DNA from: Pasteurella testudinis DSM 23072
GTDB taxonomy: Bacteria > Pseudomonadota > Gammaproteobacteria > Enterobacterales > Pasteurellaceae
Direction: 5' to 3'
Assembly (NCBI RefSeq): GCF_900176075.1
Contig: NZ_FWWV01000011.1
Coordinates: 126-44,304, forward strand
Length of the DNA: 44,179 bases
The first letter of the stretch is position 1. Every line of letters begins with the position of its first letter. The position numbers and the translations under genes were made by a program. Shown one piece after another: positions 30,169 to 40,161 of the stretch. The notes beneath the pieces were generated by a model. The model was given only the letters and a program-made list of their open reading frames with translations. It made no database searches and was not told the DNA's origin.

Positions 30169-31131
30169 TTACAACCGCACTTCAATCAAATCTGCCAACA
30201 ACCGGATATGATCGTCGGAAGCGTTCAGCGCAGGGATATAGCGGTAGGATTTTCCACCGTTGTGCAGGAAGATTTCACGGTTCTCTTCGGCGATCTCCTC
30301 CAATGTTTCCAAACAATCGACCGCAAATCCCGGGCAGGCGATTGCCACCGCATGCTGTCCGTTTTGGGCTAATTTTTCCAGCGTTTCATCGGTATAGGGT
30401 TGCAGCCAAGGCTCTTTGCCGAAACGGGATTGAAAGGTCACTTGCCACTGGTTCTCGCTTAACCCCAGCGTTTGCGCCACTAAAAGTGCGGTTTGGCGGC
30501 AGTGTTCGGCGTAGTAGTCGCCTTCCTGCTGATAACGTTCGGGAATGCCGTGAAAAGAGAAAATCAGCCGCTCGTCCGCAGTTAAGGTCGGGCGAATACT
30601 GTTTGCCAGCGCACTGATGTAGAGCGGATGTTGGTGATAGTGGTGTATAAACTCGATCTCCGGCATTGCCCGATGCGCTTTCAGCGCCGCGGCAAACGCA
30701 TCGAAAACGCTGGCGGTGGTGGTGCTGCTGTATTGCGGATAGAGTGGCAACACAATGATTTTTTTTACTTTTCGCGCGATTAATTTATCCACCGCACTTT
30801 GCATTGACGGCTCGCCATAGGTCATTGCCAGCTCAATATGTAACTCGGTGTTTTGCGCGGCAAAATAGGCTTGCAGTTTTTCCGCCTGCTCACGCCCGAT
30901 CGCCAGCAGCGGCGAACCTTGTTCGGTCCAAATCGATTGATACAGTTTGGCGACGCGCGGCGAACGTTTCGGTAAAATAAGGCAGTTTAAAATAAACGAC
31001 CATTGTAAACGCGGCAAGTCGATTACGCGCGGATCAGACAGAAACTGTTTTAAATAGCGTTTCACCGCATTTGCGGTGGGCGCAGACGGCGTGCCGAGAT
31101 TGACCAGTAATACACCGGTTTGATTATTCAT
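30169..31131 (-). CDS. hemH: ferrochelatase
   Basis: HemH inserts Fe2+ into protoporphyrin IX, the last step of heme synthesis. The 320-aa product starts [20 protein letters not shown] and has the metal-binding His in [10 protein letters not shown] and the acidic ETLEEI motif with the catalytic Glu near the C-terminus. The length equals that of E. coli HemH (320 aa). It is the last gene of a leftward ydiJ-thioesterase-hemH operon, 22 bases after the thioesterase. H. influenzae itself needs exogenous heme but keeps hemH. Confidence 0.95.
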   Translation of the reverse strand: MNNQTGVLLVNLGTPSAPTANAVKRYLKQFLSDPRVIDLPRLQWSFILNCLILPKRSPRVAKLYQSIWTEQGSPLLAIGREQAEKLQAYFAAQNTELHIELAMTYGEPSMQSAVDKLIARKVKKIIVLPLYPQYSSTTTASVFDAFAAALKAHRAMPEIEFIHHYHQHPLYISALANSIRPTLTADERLIFSFHGIPERYQQEGDYYAEHCRQTALLVAQTLGLSENQWQVTFQSRFGKEPWLQPYTDETLEKLAQNGQHAVAIACPGFAVDCLETLEEIAEENREIFLHNGGKSYRYIPALNASDDHIRLLADLIEVRL

Positions 31132-31153
31132 TGTTATCCTTTTTGTTTATCGT

Positions 31154-31588
31154 CTATTTTTGATTGATCACGGGTTTATGCACCACCGCCAGGGTCAGAC
31201 GGGCGGCACAACACAGCTGTTGCTGTTCATCACGCAACTCGATTTGCCAGACTTGCGTACTGCGCCCTAACCGTGCCGGCGTTGCGCGGGCGGTAACGGT
31301 CGTGCCTTTTTTGACCGGACGCAGATGGCTGGCATTGATTTCGGTGCCGACCACAAAAAAATCGTCATCGACACAACAAAATCCGGCTAACGAACCGACC
31401 GTTTCGGCAAGGGTGGCTGAAATACCGCCGTGCAAATAGCCCATCGGTTGGCAGCTGCGTTGATCTACGGTCAATTGCGCCTCCAGCCAGTTTTCGCCTT
31501 GCGCACTGAAATGAATGCCGAGGTGACTGACCGCACTTTGCCGGCAAAATTGATTGAGTTGCTGCAATGATAACGCTTTTTTCCACAT
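31154..31588 (-). CDS. hotdog-fold acyl-CoA thioesterase (YdiI/PaaI type)
   Basis: This 144-aa protein has the single-hotdog thioesterase signature with His53 (GYLHGG) and catalytic Glu62 (LAETVGS). It closely resembles H. influenzae HI1161 and E. coli YdiI, which hydrolyse 1,4-dihydroxy-2-naphthoyl-CoA in menaquinone synthesis and various acyl-CoAs. The physiological substrate here is inferred only. It lies between ydiJ and hemH, 27 and 22 bases apart, the same order as in Haemophilus. Confidence 0.9.
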   Translation of the reverse strand: MWKKALSLQQLNQFCRQSAVSHLGIHFSAQGENWLEAQLTVDQRSCQPMGYLHGGISATLAETVGSLAGFCCVDDDFFVVGTEINASHLRPVKKGTTVTARATPARLGRSTQVWQIELRDEQQQLCCAARLTLAVVHKPVINQK

Positions 31589-31615
31589 TATATTCTTTCC
31601 TGCCCGTGTTATGGT

Positions 31616-34600
31616 CTATTGATTTAATAGCGACAGCAACGCCTGCACAGGGTGTTTCGGCTGCCAATGTTCCATGCGTTTGACTTGGCTGCGGCAAGAG
31701 TAACCGCTTGCCAAACAAAAGCGAGGATCATATTTTTTCAGTTTTTGCTGCCAAGAGAGTTGATAAATCGCTTTCGACATTGCGAGATGTTGGCTTTCAT
31801 GTCCGAACGTGCCCGCCATACCACAGCAACCGACGTTTTCGCTGACTAGCTCTTGGCCGAAATGGGCAAAAATGCTTTGCCACTGTTTCGGACTGTTCGG
31901 CATTGCGCTCGCTTCGGTGCAGTGCGGAAACAGATACCAAGTGCGGTTTGGCTGTTGCGCTTTGACCGCACTTTCAATTTGGATCTGCTCCAGTTGCTGC
32001 AACAGCCATTCGTGCGCCGTCAGCACATGAAACGCATTTTGCTGTTGTAAAATGTCGGGATACTCTTCCCGATAGGATAACACAATCGCCGGATCAACCC
32101 CGACCAGCGGTAGATTCAGTCGTGCCAAGCGGCTCAAAAATTCCGCCTGAGTGCGTGCGGTTTTGGCAAAACGGCCTAAAAATCCTTTGATATGCTGCGC
32201 TTTGCCGTTCGGTTTAAATGGTAACACAACCGGTTTAAACGCCAGTTTTTGCGCCAGTGCGACAAAGTCCGCCACCACTTTGGCATCATAAAACGAGGTG
32301 AACGGATCTTGCACAATCAGCAACATCTTGTTTTTATCCGCCGCCGACAGCGTTTCCAGCTGCTCTAAGGAGTAGCCCTGATAGCCGATTTCGACCAGTT
32401 GCCGCTGTAATGACGGGCTGCTTAAACTCGGCAGATCGACCATACCGATGATTTTCTCCGCTAGATAACCACTGATTTTGGCTTCGGTGAAAAAATTGAA
32501 AAAACGCGGCGCTTTTGCCATCAGCGGCGCAGCATATTCTACGTTTGAAACCACATAATCTTTCAGCGGGCGCAAATAGCGGCTGTGATAAAAATGGTTG
32601 AATTGCGCGCGGAACGTCGGCACGTCAATTTTAATCGGGCACTGGCTGGCGCAGGCTTTGCAGGCAAGGCAGGTGTCCATCGCGCGTTTGACTTCATGGG
32701 AAAAATCGTATTCGCCGTGTTTTTTGCGCCAGCTGTTGCGCACTTTTTCAACCAAATCGGTGAGTTTCACGGTGTGCGATTGGCGGAAATCCAACTGTTC
32801 GGGCGTGACATTTTGTTCGCTGAGCAAACGCAGCCATTCGCGTACCAACGCCGCGCGGCCTTTCGGGGAAAAAGTGCGGTCGGCGCTGACTTTCATCGAC
32901 GGACACATGGTGCTGTGCACATCAAAATTAAAGCATAAGCCGTTGCCGTTGCAGGTCATCGCCCCCTTATAGTCCTCGCGTAAACGTACGGGAATTTGGC
33001 GGTCAAAATCGGCACGCATGGTGGCGGTAATCGGATACAGCTCGGCGTTGGAATCCAACGGCGTACAGATTTTGCCCGGATTCAGCCGATTGTGCGGGTC
33101 AAATAACCGTTTGATATAGCGCAGTTCCCGCCACAATTTTTCGCCGAAAAAACGCTCGCCGTAGGCAGACCGCATACCTTTGCCGTGTTCGCCCCAGATC
33201 AAACCGCCGTATTTCGCAGTGAGCTCAACCACCTGATCGGAAAGGGTCTTGAACAGCTTGACTTGTTCGGGATCGCATAAATCCAGTGCCGGACGAACGT
33301 GCAACACGCCGGCGTCGACGTGTCCGAACATGCCGTATTGCAAGCCGTGTTGATCGAGCAATGCCCTGAATTCAGCGATGTAATCCGCCAAATGTTGCGG
33401 CGGCACGCAGGTATCTTCGACAAACGGAATCGGTTTGGCAGCTCCTTTGGCATTGCCGAGCAAGCCGACGGATTTTTTGCGCATGGCGTAAATTTTCAGG
33501 ATAGACGGCAGGTCGTGACAGATTTGATAACCGATAATGCCGTCTTGCCGGTTTGCGATACGCTGATCCAATAATTGGCAAAGTGCGGTCAGGCGTTTCT
33601 CAATCCCACGTTCTTGATTGCCGGCAAATTCGACGATGTTCAAACCCAGAATCGGGGCGTTCTCGTCTTCCGCTAGCAAGTCACTGACCGAATGCCAGAT
33701 AATATCCTGCTTGGCCAAATTCAGCACATTCGAATCAATGGTTTCGACCGATAGCGCATTGGCTTGCAGCATCAGCGGCGCATTGCGCAGAGCGGAATCG
33801 AACGAGTTATATTTAATGTTGATCAAAGTGCGGTATTTGGGAATCGGCAGCAGATTAAGTTTGGCCTCGCAAATAAATGCCAACGATCCCTCCGAACCGG
33901 TTAAGATGCGACTCAGATTAAATCGGCTCAGATCTTCGTTAAACACATTCTTTAAATCATAACCGGTTAAAAAACGGTTGAGCTGCGGCAGTTGCGATAA
34001 AATGGTATCGCGATTCTGTTTGCAGCGTTGATAAATTTCCTGTTGTAAATGGTAAGTTTGAGGAGAGCTTGTTATCTCGCCTTGTTCAAGTTCGGCGCTT
34101 GAAATCGAGTCGGTTTCCAGTATTTGGCCGTTCACTAATACCGATTTTAACGCCAGAACATGATCGGAGGTTTTGCCGTATTGCAGTGATCCTTGTCCTG
34201 AGGCGTCGGTGTTGATCATGCCGCCGATAGTGGCGCGGTTGCTGGTGGAAAGCTCCGGTGCAAAAAACAAGCCGAATGGTTTCAAGTATCGGTTCAACTG
34301 ATCTTTTACCACGCCGGATTGTACGCGAACCCAGCGTTCTTCCACGTTAATCTCCAAAATTTGATTCATATGGCGTGAAAGATCAACGATAATATTGTTG
34401 TTCAAGGCTTGCCCGTTGGTGCCGGTACCACCGCCGCGCGGGGTAAACGTGAGGGCGGCAAAGGCGTCTTGTTGTGCCAATTTGGTCAGCCGTACCACAT
34501 CGGCAACGGTTTTCGGAAACAAAATCGCCTGTGGCAATTGCTGGTATACGCTGTTATCCGTTGCCAAACTTAGCCGTGAAGCGTAAGCAGATTCGATATC

Positions 34601-34687
34601 GCCTTCAAAATGTTGCAGTCGCAAAGCAGCCAGATAATCAACGGTGGTTTTATTTAATTGGGGAACGGTGTGCAAACGCGGTAGCAT
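31616..34687 (-). CDS. ydiJ: FAD-linked oxidase with Fe-S domain, YdiJ family
   Basis: The 1023-aa protein fuses an N-terminal FAD-binding PCMH domain (FTPRGGGTGTNGQAL), an FAD-oxidase C domain (WGEHGKGMRSAYGE), a 4Fe-4S cluster motif CLACKACASQCP near residue 665, and a CCG-type Cys-rich C-terminus (ENVGCCGMAGTFG). E. coli YdiJ of this architecture oxidises D-2-hydroxyglutarate; D-lactate dehydrogenases share the N-terminal fold, so the substrate is not certain. It heads a leftward operon with the thioesterase and hemH, as in H. influenzae (HI1163 region). Confidence 0.9.
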   Translation of the reverse strand: MLPRLHTVPQLNKTTVDYLAALRLQHFEGDIESAYASRLSLATDNSVYQQLPQAILFPKTVADVVRLTKLAQQDAFAALTFTPRGGGTGTNGQALNNNIIVDLSRHMNQILEINVEERWVRVQSGVVKDQLNRYLKPFGLFFAPELSTSNRATIGGMINTDASGQGSLQYGKTSDHVLALKSVLVNGQILETDSISSAELEQGEITSSPQTYHLQQEIYQRCKQNRDTILSQLPQLNRFLTGYDLKNVFNEDLSRFNLSRILTGSEGSLAFICEAKLNLLPIPKYRTLINIKYNSFDSALRNAPLMLQANALSVETIDSNVLNLAKQDIIWHSVSDLLAEDENAPILGLNIVEFAGNQERGIEKRLTALCQLLDQRIANRQDGIIGYQICHDLPSILKIYAMRKKSVGLLGNAKGAAKPIPFVEDTCVPPQHLADYIAEFRALLDQHGLQYGMFGHVDAGVLHVRPALDLCDPEQVKLFKTLSDQVVELTAKYGGLIWGEHGKGMRSAYGERFFGEKLWRELRYIKRLFDPHNRLNPGKICTPLDSNAELYPITATMRADFDRQIPVRLREDYKGAMTCNGNGLCFNFDVHSTMCPSMKVSADRTFSPKGRAALVREWLRLLSEQNVTPEQLDFRQSHTVKLTDLVEKVRNSWRKKHGEYDFSHEVKRAMDTCLACKACASQCPIKIDVPTFRAQFNHFYHSRYLRPLKDYVVSNVEYAAPLMAKAPRFFNFFTEAKISGYLAEKIIGMVDLPSLSSPSLQRQLVEIGYQGYSLEQLETLSAADKNKMLLIVQDPFTSFYDAKVVADFVALAQKLAFKPVVLPFKPNGKAQHIKGFLGRFAKTARTQAEFLSRLARLNLPLVGVDPAIVLSYREEYPDILQQQNAFHVLTAHEWLLQQLEQIQIESAVKAQQPNRTWYLFPHCTEASAMPNSPKQWQSIFAHFGQELVSENVGCCGMAGTFGHESQHLAMSKAIYQLSWQQKLKKYDPRFCLASGYSCRSQVKRMEHWQPKHPVQALLSLLNQ

Positions 34688-34907
34688 GATAGAGTATCCG
34701 AAATTTGAGTGATCAATAATACGACGATATTTGAATGTTAATATAGCATATTTAAATCATGAAAAAAGTGCATGGAAAACACTAAAATTTAAAAAAATTT
34801 CTCAATTGAACCATTGGAAATGATGTTGTTAATGTCATTGAATTGTTTATTTTTTGGTTAAAATGATTAAAAATCACACAAAAATGGGTGTTATTTGTCT
34901 AATTAGG

Positions 34908-34936
34908 TTGATTTTAACACAATTGACTATAATAAT
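34908..34936 (+). promoter_or_regulatory. promoter of the first ompA
   Basis: TTGATT (34908-34913), a 17-base spacer and AATAAT (34931-34936) form the likely promoter, with TATAAT overlapping at 34928-34933. The second ompA has the same arrangement. It gives a 5' UTR of about 130 bases. The rest of 34688-35072 is AT-rich and shows no gene. Confidence 0.6.
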
Positions 34937-35072
34937 AGGCGCATACTCAGAGTAGTATTTGAGTATAGGAATAGATGAATTTTTATTTTACTCGGTCTAT
35001 TCGGATTTAACCGATTACTTTAATTAATATATCAATCGGTCGAAACTCAACTAAATGAAGAGGAATTTTGAA

Positions 35073-36119
35073 ATGAAAAAAACTGCAATTGCGTTAGCGA
35101 TCACCGGTTTTGCTTTGGCTTCAGTAGCCCAAGCTGCGCCACAAGCGAATACTTTCTATACCGGTGCGAAAGCTGGTTGGGCATCTTTCCATGACGGTTT
35201 GACTCAATTCGAGAAATTGGATGGTTTTGGTACAGGTTACCAACGTAACTTTGTGACTTATGGCGTATTCGGTGGTTACCAAATCACGGATAACTTAGCG
35301 ATTGAGTTAGGTTATGATGATTTTGGTCGAGCTAAACTGAAATATAAAGGCGATACAACAGCTAAACACACTGCGCATGGTGCTCATTTAACATTAAAAG
35401 CCAGCTATCCAGTATTGGCAGACTTAGATGTTTATGCGCGTGTGGGTACTGCGTTAGTGCGTTCTGACTATAAAACTTATCCAAGTGCATTCGGTCTTAA
35501 CGGTACTCGTGGCCACGACTTGCGTGCTTCCGCTGTATTTGCCGGTGGTTTGGAATATGCAATCATTCCTTCATTGGCATTGCGTGTTGAATACCAATGG
35601 CTGAACAACGTGGGTAAAAAATCGAATACCTTTAGCGATGACTACCGTCCGGACATCGGTTCTGTAACAGCCGGTCTGTCTTACCGTTTCGGTCAAGGCG
35701 TTGCTGCAGCACCTGAAGTCGTAACCAAAAAATTTGCATTCAGCTCAGACGTATTGTTTGACTTCAACAAATCCAGCTTAAAAGCCGGTGGTTCTGAAGC
35801 GTTAGACGGTATGCAATCTGATGTGGCTCAATCCGGTTTGGCAAACCCTAACTACAATGTAGCAGGTTACACCGACCGTATCGGTTCAGATGCTTACAAC
35901 CAAAAATTGTCTGAGAAACGTGCTGAAACCGTAGCAAACTACTTGGTTTCTAAAGGCGTTGAGCAAACAAACGTAACTGCAGTGGGTTACGGTAAAGCAA
36001 ATCCGGTGACCGGTTCTAACTGTGATACAGTTAAAGGCCGTAAAGCACTGATCGCATGTTTGGCTCCAGATCGTCGTGTAGAAGTATCCGTCCAAGGTGC
36101 TAAAACAGTTACTATGTAA
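35073..36119 (+). CDS. ompA: OmpA-family porin/adhesin, first tandem copy
   Basis: This 348-aa outer membrane protein of the P5/OmpA type has a signal peptide cleaved after AQA (residue 21), an eight-stranded barrel to about residue 200, and a C-terminal OmpA-like peptidoglycan-binding domain (NYNVAGYTDRIGSDAYNQKL). A Cys pair (SNCD and IACL) can form the usual disulfide. The ATG at 35073 follows AGAGGA; a start 18 bases upstream would add MKRNFE before the signal. The product resembles H. influenzae P5 and Aggregatibacter Omp29. Codon use is that of a highly expressed gene. Confidence 0.95.
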   Translation: MKKTAIALAITGFALASVAQAAPQANTFYTGAKAGWASFHDGLTQFEKLDGFGTGYQRNFVTYGVFGGYQITDNLAIELGYDDFGRAKLKYKGDTTAKHTAHGAHLTLKASYPVLADLDVYARVGTALVRSDYKTYPSAFGLNGTRGHDLRASAVFAGGLEYAIIPSLALRVEYQWLNNVGKKSNTFSDDYRPDIGSVTAGLSYRFGQGVAAAPEVVTKKFAFSSDVLFDFNKSSLKAGGSEALDGMQSDVAQSGLANPNYNVAGYTDRIGSDAYNQKLSEKRAETVANYLVSKGVEQTNVTAVGYGKANPVTGSNCDTVKGRKALIACLAPDRRVEVSVQGAKTVTM

Positions 36120-36140
36120 TAACCCGTTTTAGCCTGATAA

Positions 36141-36166
36141 AAACCCGAGGATTCTCGGGTTTTTTA
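36141..36166 (+). terminator. terminator of the first ompA
   Basis: AAACCCGAG (36141-36149) and CTCGGGTTT (36154-36162) form a 9-bp stem followed by TTTT. It lies 22 bases after the stop codon, so the two ompA genes are separately transcribed. Confidence 0.92.
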
Positions 36167-36250
36167 TGGCGAAATATCGGGTATCCCCGCTAAAAAAGCG
36201 GTTAATTTGGCTTAAATGATTAAAAAGTGAGCTATTTTTTGTAAGAAGTG

Positions 36251-36279
36251 TTGATTTTATTTAAAACTACTAGGATAAT
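36251..36279 (+). promoter_or_regulatory. promoter of the second ompA
   Basis: TTGATT (36251-36256), a 17-base spacer and GATAAT (36274-36279) align with the first copy's promoter, including a downstream ATACTCA shared at 36286-36292. The leader is about 184 bases. No gene is visible in 36167-36469. Confidence 0.65.
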
Positions 36280-36469
36280 TTGCAAATACTCAATTCACTT
36301 AGTGGATGAATTATTATAAAAGAGTATAGGACGATTCAGCTTATTTAGGTGCGAATCAAAACTTATATATAGATTTCAATAGCCGCATTATTTACTTCAA
36401 TTGAAGCTGAGTGATGCGTGCTATAGCGAAGTTTATATCATAGATGAAAACAAATAGAGGATCATCAAA

Positions 36470-37510
36470 ATGAAAAAAACTGCAATTGCATTAGCTATCT
36501 CTGGCTTGGCATTAGCATCCGTAGCACAAGCAGCGCCACAGGCTAACACTTTCTATGCCGGTGCGAAAGCTGGTTGGGCGTCTTTTCATGACGGATTAGA
36601 ACAATTTGAAGTTCCAGGTGTTATAGGAACACACCGTAATTCTGTAACTTACGGAGTGTTCGGTGGTTACCAAATCACTGACAACTTCGCAGTTGAGTTA
36701 GGTTACGATGATTTTGGCCGTGCTAAATTAAGAAATAATGGTAAAACTATTGCTAAGCACACTAATCACGGTACTCATTTAAGCTTAAAAGCAAGCTACC
36801 CAGTATTGTCTGATTTAGACGTATATGCACGAGTAGGTGCTGCATTAGTGCGTTCTGATTATAAAACTTACGGAGATGCGTCTGCTTTAGGGCGTGAGCA
36901 TAGCTTAAAAACATCAGCAGTCTTTGCCGGTGGTGTTGAGTATGCAATTCTGCCTTCTTTGGCGTTGCGTGTAGAATATCAATGGTTAAATAACGTCGGT
37001 AAATTGAAATATGCAGATGGTTCTCGTGCAGACTATCGTCCGGATATCGGTTCTGTAACAGCCGGTCTGTCTTACCGTTTCGGTCAAGGCGTTGCTGCAG
37101 CACCTGAAATCGTAACCAAAAAATTCGCATTCAGCTCAGACGTATTGTTTGACTTCAACAAATCCAGCTTAAAAGCCGGTGGTTCTGAAGCGTTAGACGG
37201 TATGACTGCTGAAGTGAGCAACTCCGGTTTGGCAAACCCTAACTACAACGTAGCGGGTTACACCGACCGTATCGGTTCAGATGCTTACAACCAAAAATTA
37301 TCTGAGAAACGTGCTGAAACCGTAGCAAACTACTTGGTTTCTAAAGGCGTTGATCAAGCTAACGTAACTGCAGTGGGTTACGGTAAAGCAAATCCGGTGA
37401 CCGGTTCTAACTGTGATGCAGTTAACGGCCGTAAAGCGTTAATCGCTTGTTTAGCCCCAGATCGTCGCGTAGAAGTTGCGGTTCAAGGTGCTAAATCTGT
37501 TGCTATGTAA
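36470..37510 (+). CDS. OmpA-family porin/adhesin, second tandem copy
   Basis: This 346-aa paralog has the same architecture as the first copy: signal peptide to residue 21, barrel, and OmpA-like domain. The C-terminal third is nearly identical to that of the first copy, at DNA level too, whereas the barrel differs in the exposed loops (for example HDGLEQFEVPGVIG against HDGLTQFEKLDGFG) and at many silent sites. The ribosome binding site AGAGGA precedes the ATG. Aggregatibacter carries comparable tandem copies (Omp29 and its paralog). Confidence 0.95.
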   Translation: MKKTAIALAISGLALASVAQAAPQANTFYAGAKAGWASFHDGLEQFEVPGVIGTHRNSVTYGVFGGYQITDNFAVELGYDDFGRAKLRNNGKTIAKHTNHGTHLSLKASYPVLSDLDVYARVGAALVRSDYKTYGDASALGREHSLKTSAVFAGGVEYAILPSLALRVEYQWLNNVGKLKYADGSRADYRPDIGSVTAGLSYRFGQGVAAAPEIVTKKFAFSSDVLFDFNKSSLKAGGSEALDGMTAEVSNSGLANPNYNVAGYTDRIGSDAYNQKLSEKRAETVANYLVSKGVDQANVTAVGYGKANPVTGSNCDAVNGRKALIACLAPDRRVEVAVQGAKSVAM

Positions 37511-37533
37511 TTTAAAGCATTAGCTGATTTTCT

Positions 37534-37558
37534 AAAACCCGCCAAGTGCGGGTTTTTT
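37534..37558 (+). terminator. terminator of the second ompA
   Basis: AAAACCCGC (37534-37542) and GCGGGTTTT (37548-37556) form a 9-bp stem ending in TTTTTT. The loop and stem contain AAGTGCGGG, one base off an uptake signal. Confidence 0.92.
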
Positions 37559-37650
37559 AATGCCTTGAATCGAATAAATTGAGCGTCGGCAACAAAATAC
37601 TGTACAATTCTCGATTAGTGGATAATCCGAAATGACAAGGATACGATGAG

Positions 37651-38724
37651 ATGAAGCCCCAAAAGACGTTACCAAAAGCGACATTCAAAGAGAGTATACT
37701 GCGCGATCTGGTGGTGATCAGTGCCTGCCTTATTATCATTTTAGCCGGTGTTAAAGCAGCAGGCGAGATACTGACGCCGTTACTCTTGGCGTTGTTTATT
37801 GCAATTGTTTGCTCACCTCTCGTCGGTAAGATGATGCAATATCGAATTCCGCAATGGTTAGCGATCACATTATTGCTCTGTTTTATCTTTACCCTTTTTA
37901 GTGTATTCGCGACATTGGTCGGAGCTTCAGTCAGTGAATTTACCGCTTCTATGCCGCAATATAAAGTTTTATTGTCAGAAAAAGTGGTCTGGTTAACCAA
38001 ACTGGCTGACCAATATAATATTTCGCTGTTATTGCCGCAAAAGAAAATCTTGGAAAGTTTGGATCCCAATACGTTAATGAACTTTATGAGCAATATGTTA
38101 GGCCAGCTGTCGGGAATGTTGAGTAATATTTTTATTTTATTTTTGATCGTGGTTTTTATGTTGCTTGAAATTCCATTAGCCAAAAAAAAATTGACTTATT
38201 TAGTCAGCGAGCAACCTCAAGGCGAACAAATTCAGCTAAAAAGCGAGATTTATCGGGTTATCGACAGTGTGATTCGTTATTTGTCAATCAAAACATTGGT
38301 GAGCATTTTTACCGGTGCTTCAATTTATATTGTATTGAAATTATTAAATATTCAATATGCCGTTTTATGGGCTAGCGTGGCTTTCATGCTAAATTATATC
38401 CCGAATATCGGTTCTATCATTGCCGCGGTTCCGGTAGTTATACAGGCGTTTCTTTTAAACGGTTTTGCGGAAGGCGTAGGCGTTATTGTGGCTTATTTTC
38501 TGGTCAATACGGTATTCGGTAATATTGTAGAGCCGCGAGTAATGGGGAAACATTTGGGACTATCAACCTTGGTCGTATTTATTTCGCTTATTTTCTGGGG
38601 CTGGTTACTGGGAACCGTCGGCATGTTTCTTTCCGTTCCTTTGACCATGGCGACCAAGATCGCGTTGGAAGCCAGTCCGGCGACCGAACGGCTGGCATAC
38701 TTATTAGGGAGTGCTGAAAAATAA
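37651..38724 (+). CDS. AI-2E family membrane transporter (PerM/TqsA-like)
   Basis: This 357-aa integral membrane protein has about seven or eight hydrophobic segments and the conserved LNYIPNIGSIIAAVPVV motif and VEPRVMGKHLGLSTLVVFIS stretch of the AI-2E/UPF0118 family. E. coli TqsA exports autoinducer-2 and other members extrude Na+ or are regulators, so the substrate is not assignable. AAGGATA precedes the ATG. It is monocistronic between ompA and metF. Confidence 0.88.
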   Translation: MKPQKTLPKATFKESILRDLVVISACLIIILAGVKAAGEILTPLLLALFIAIVCSPLVGKMMQYRIPQWLAITLLLCFIFTLFSVFATLVGASVSEFTASMPQYKVLLSEKVVWLTKLADQYNISLLLPQKKILESLDPNTLMNFMSNMLGQLSGMLSNIFILFLIVVFMLLEIPLAKKKLTYLVSEQPQGEQIQLKSEIYRVIDSVIRYLSIKTLVSIFTGASIYIVLKLLNIQYAVLWASVAFMLNYIPNIGSIIAAVPVVIQAFLLNGFAEGVGVIVAYFLVNTVFGNIVEPRVMGKHLGLSTLVVFISLIFWGWLLGTVGMFLSVPLTMATKIALEASPATERLAYLLGSAEK

Positions 38725-38782
38725 CCGCAGGGATAAAAGTGCGGTATGAATTTAATTCATATTAAATGTGAAAATAACGGAT

Positions 38783-39738
<956 letters not shown>

Positions 39739-39790
39739 TGCCATTTTGCGACAGATTGGAAATTACTACACCGCAATAAAACCGCAATAA

Positions 39791-39828
39791 AAAACCTCGA
39801 TAATAAATTCCATTATCGAGGTTTTTTG
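39791..39828 (+). terminator. metF terminator
   Basis: AAAACCTCGATAAT (39791-39804) and ATTATCGAGGTTTT (39812-39825) form a 14-bp stem followed by TT. It marks the end of core sequence. Confidence 0.95.
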
Positions 39829-39841
39829 TTGCTGGCGACAT

Positions 39842-40121
39842 CTGAATTGATCGCTGCAAACCGCTTCAATATTGGGGGGGTCATCAATTCAGTTTTTGAT
39901 CGTATTACTAACTGTATTACTAAAAATAAAAATCACAGAAAAATAAAAAATCGAAATAAAAAAATAAAATTTTTGTGGGGGGTTAGCTACTTATCTACTA
40001 TTTTAGATCGATATGATTTTAACTTATTGATATTAAATGTTTTTGTTGTCAGTAGTTGACTGATTAGATGAAAAGTACCTCGTTTTTGTTTTGAAAACAG
40101 CTACTACTTTTTTACGGCAAC
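39842..40121. other. AT-rich non-coding junction with repeats, possible att or origin region
   Basis: This stretch between metF and the helicase operon has no convincing gene. It contains an inverted repeat CTGAATTGAT (39842-39851) with ATCAATTCAG (39883-39892), a run of seven G (39874-39880), a second run of six G at about 39976, and a direct repeat GTATTACTAA (39902-39911 and 39914-39923). Element ends and P4-type origins often carry such iterons. Function is inferred only. Confidence 0.35.
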
Positions 40122-40144
40122 AAAAAAGGGCGGTTACGCCCTTT
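40121..40144 (-). terminator. terminator of the satellite operon
   Basis: AAAGGGCG (40125-40132) and CGCCCTTT (40137-40144) form an 8-bp stem. On the minus strand it is followed by a T run (complement of the A run at 40122-40127). It is 18 bases past the helicase stop. Confidence 0.85.
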
Positions 40145-40161
40145 CTGTATCGTTGGTTATG

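Noticed and set aside
36762-37130. 122-codon frame antisense to the second ompA
   Set aside because: It is a shadow of the codon-biased ompA gene; no start signals and no family resemblance.
39826-40059. 77-codon frame after metF
   Set aside because: It starts in the metF terminator, crosses both G runs and has low-complexity Lys/Asn content; no ribosome binding site.
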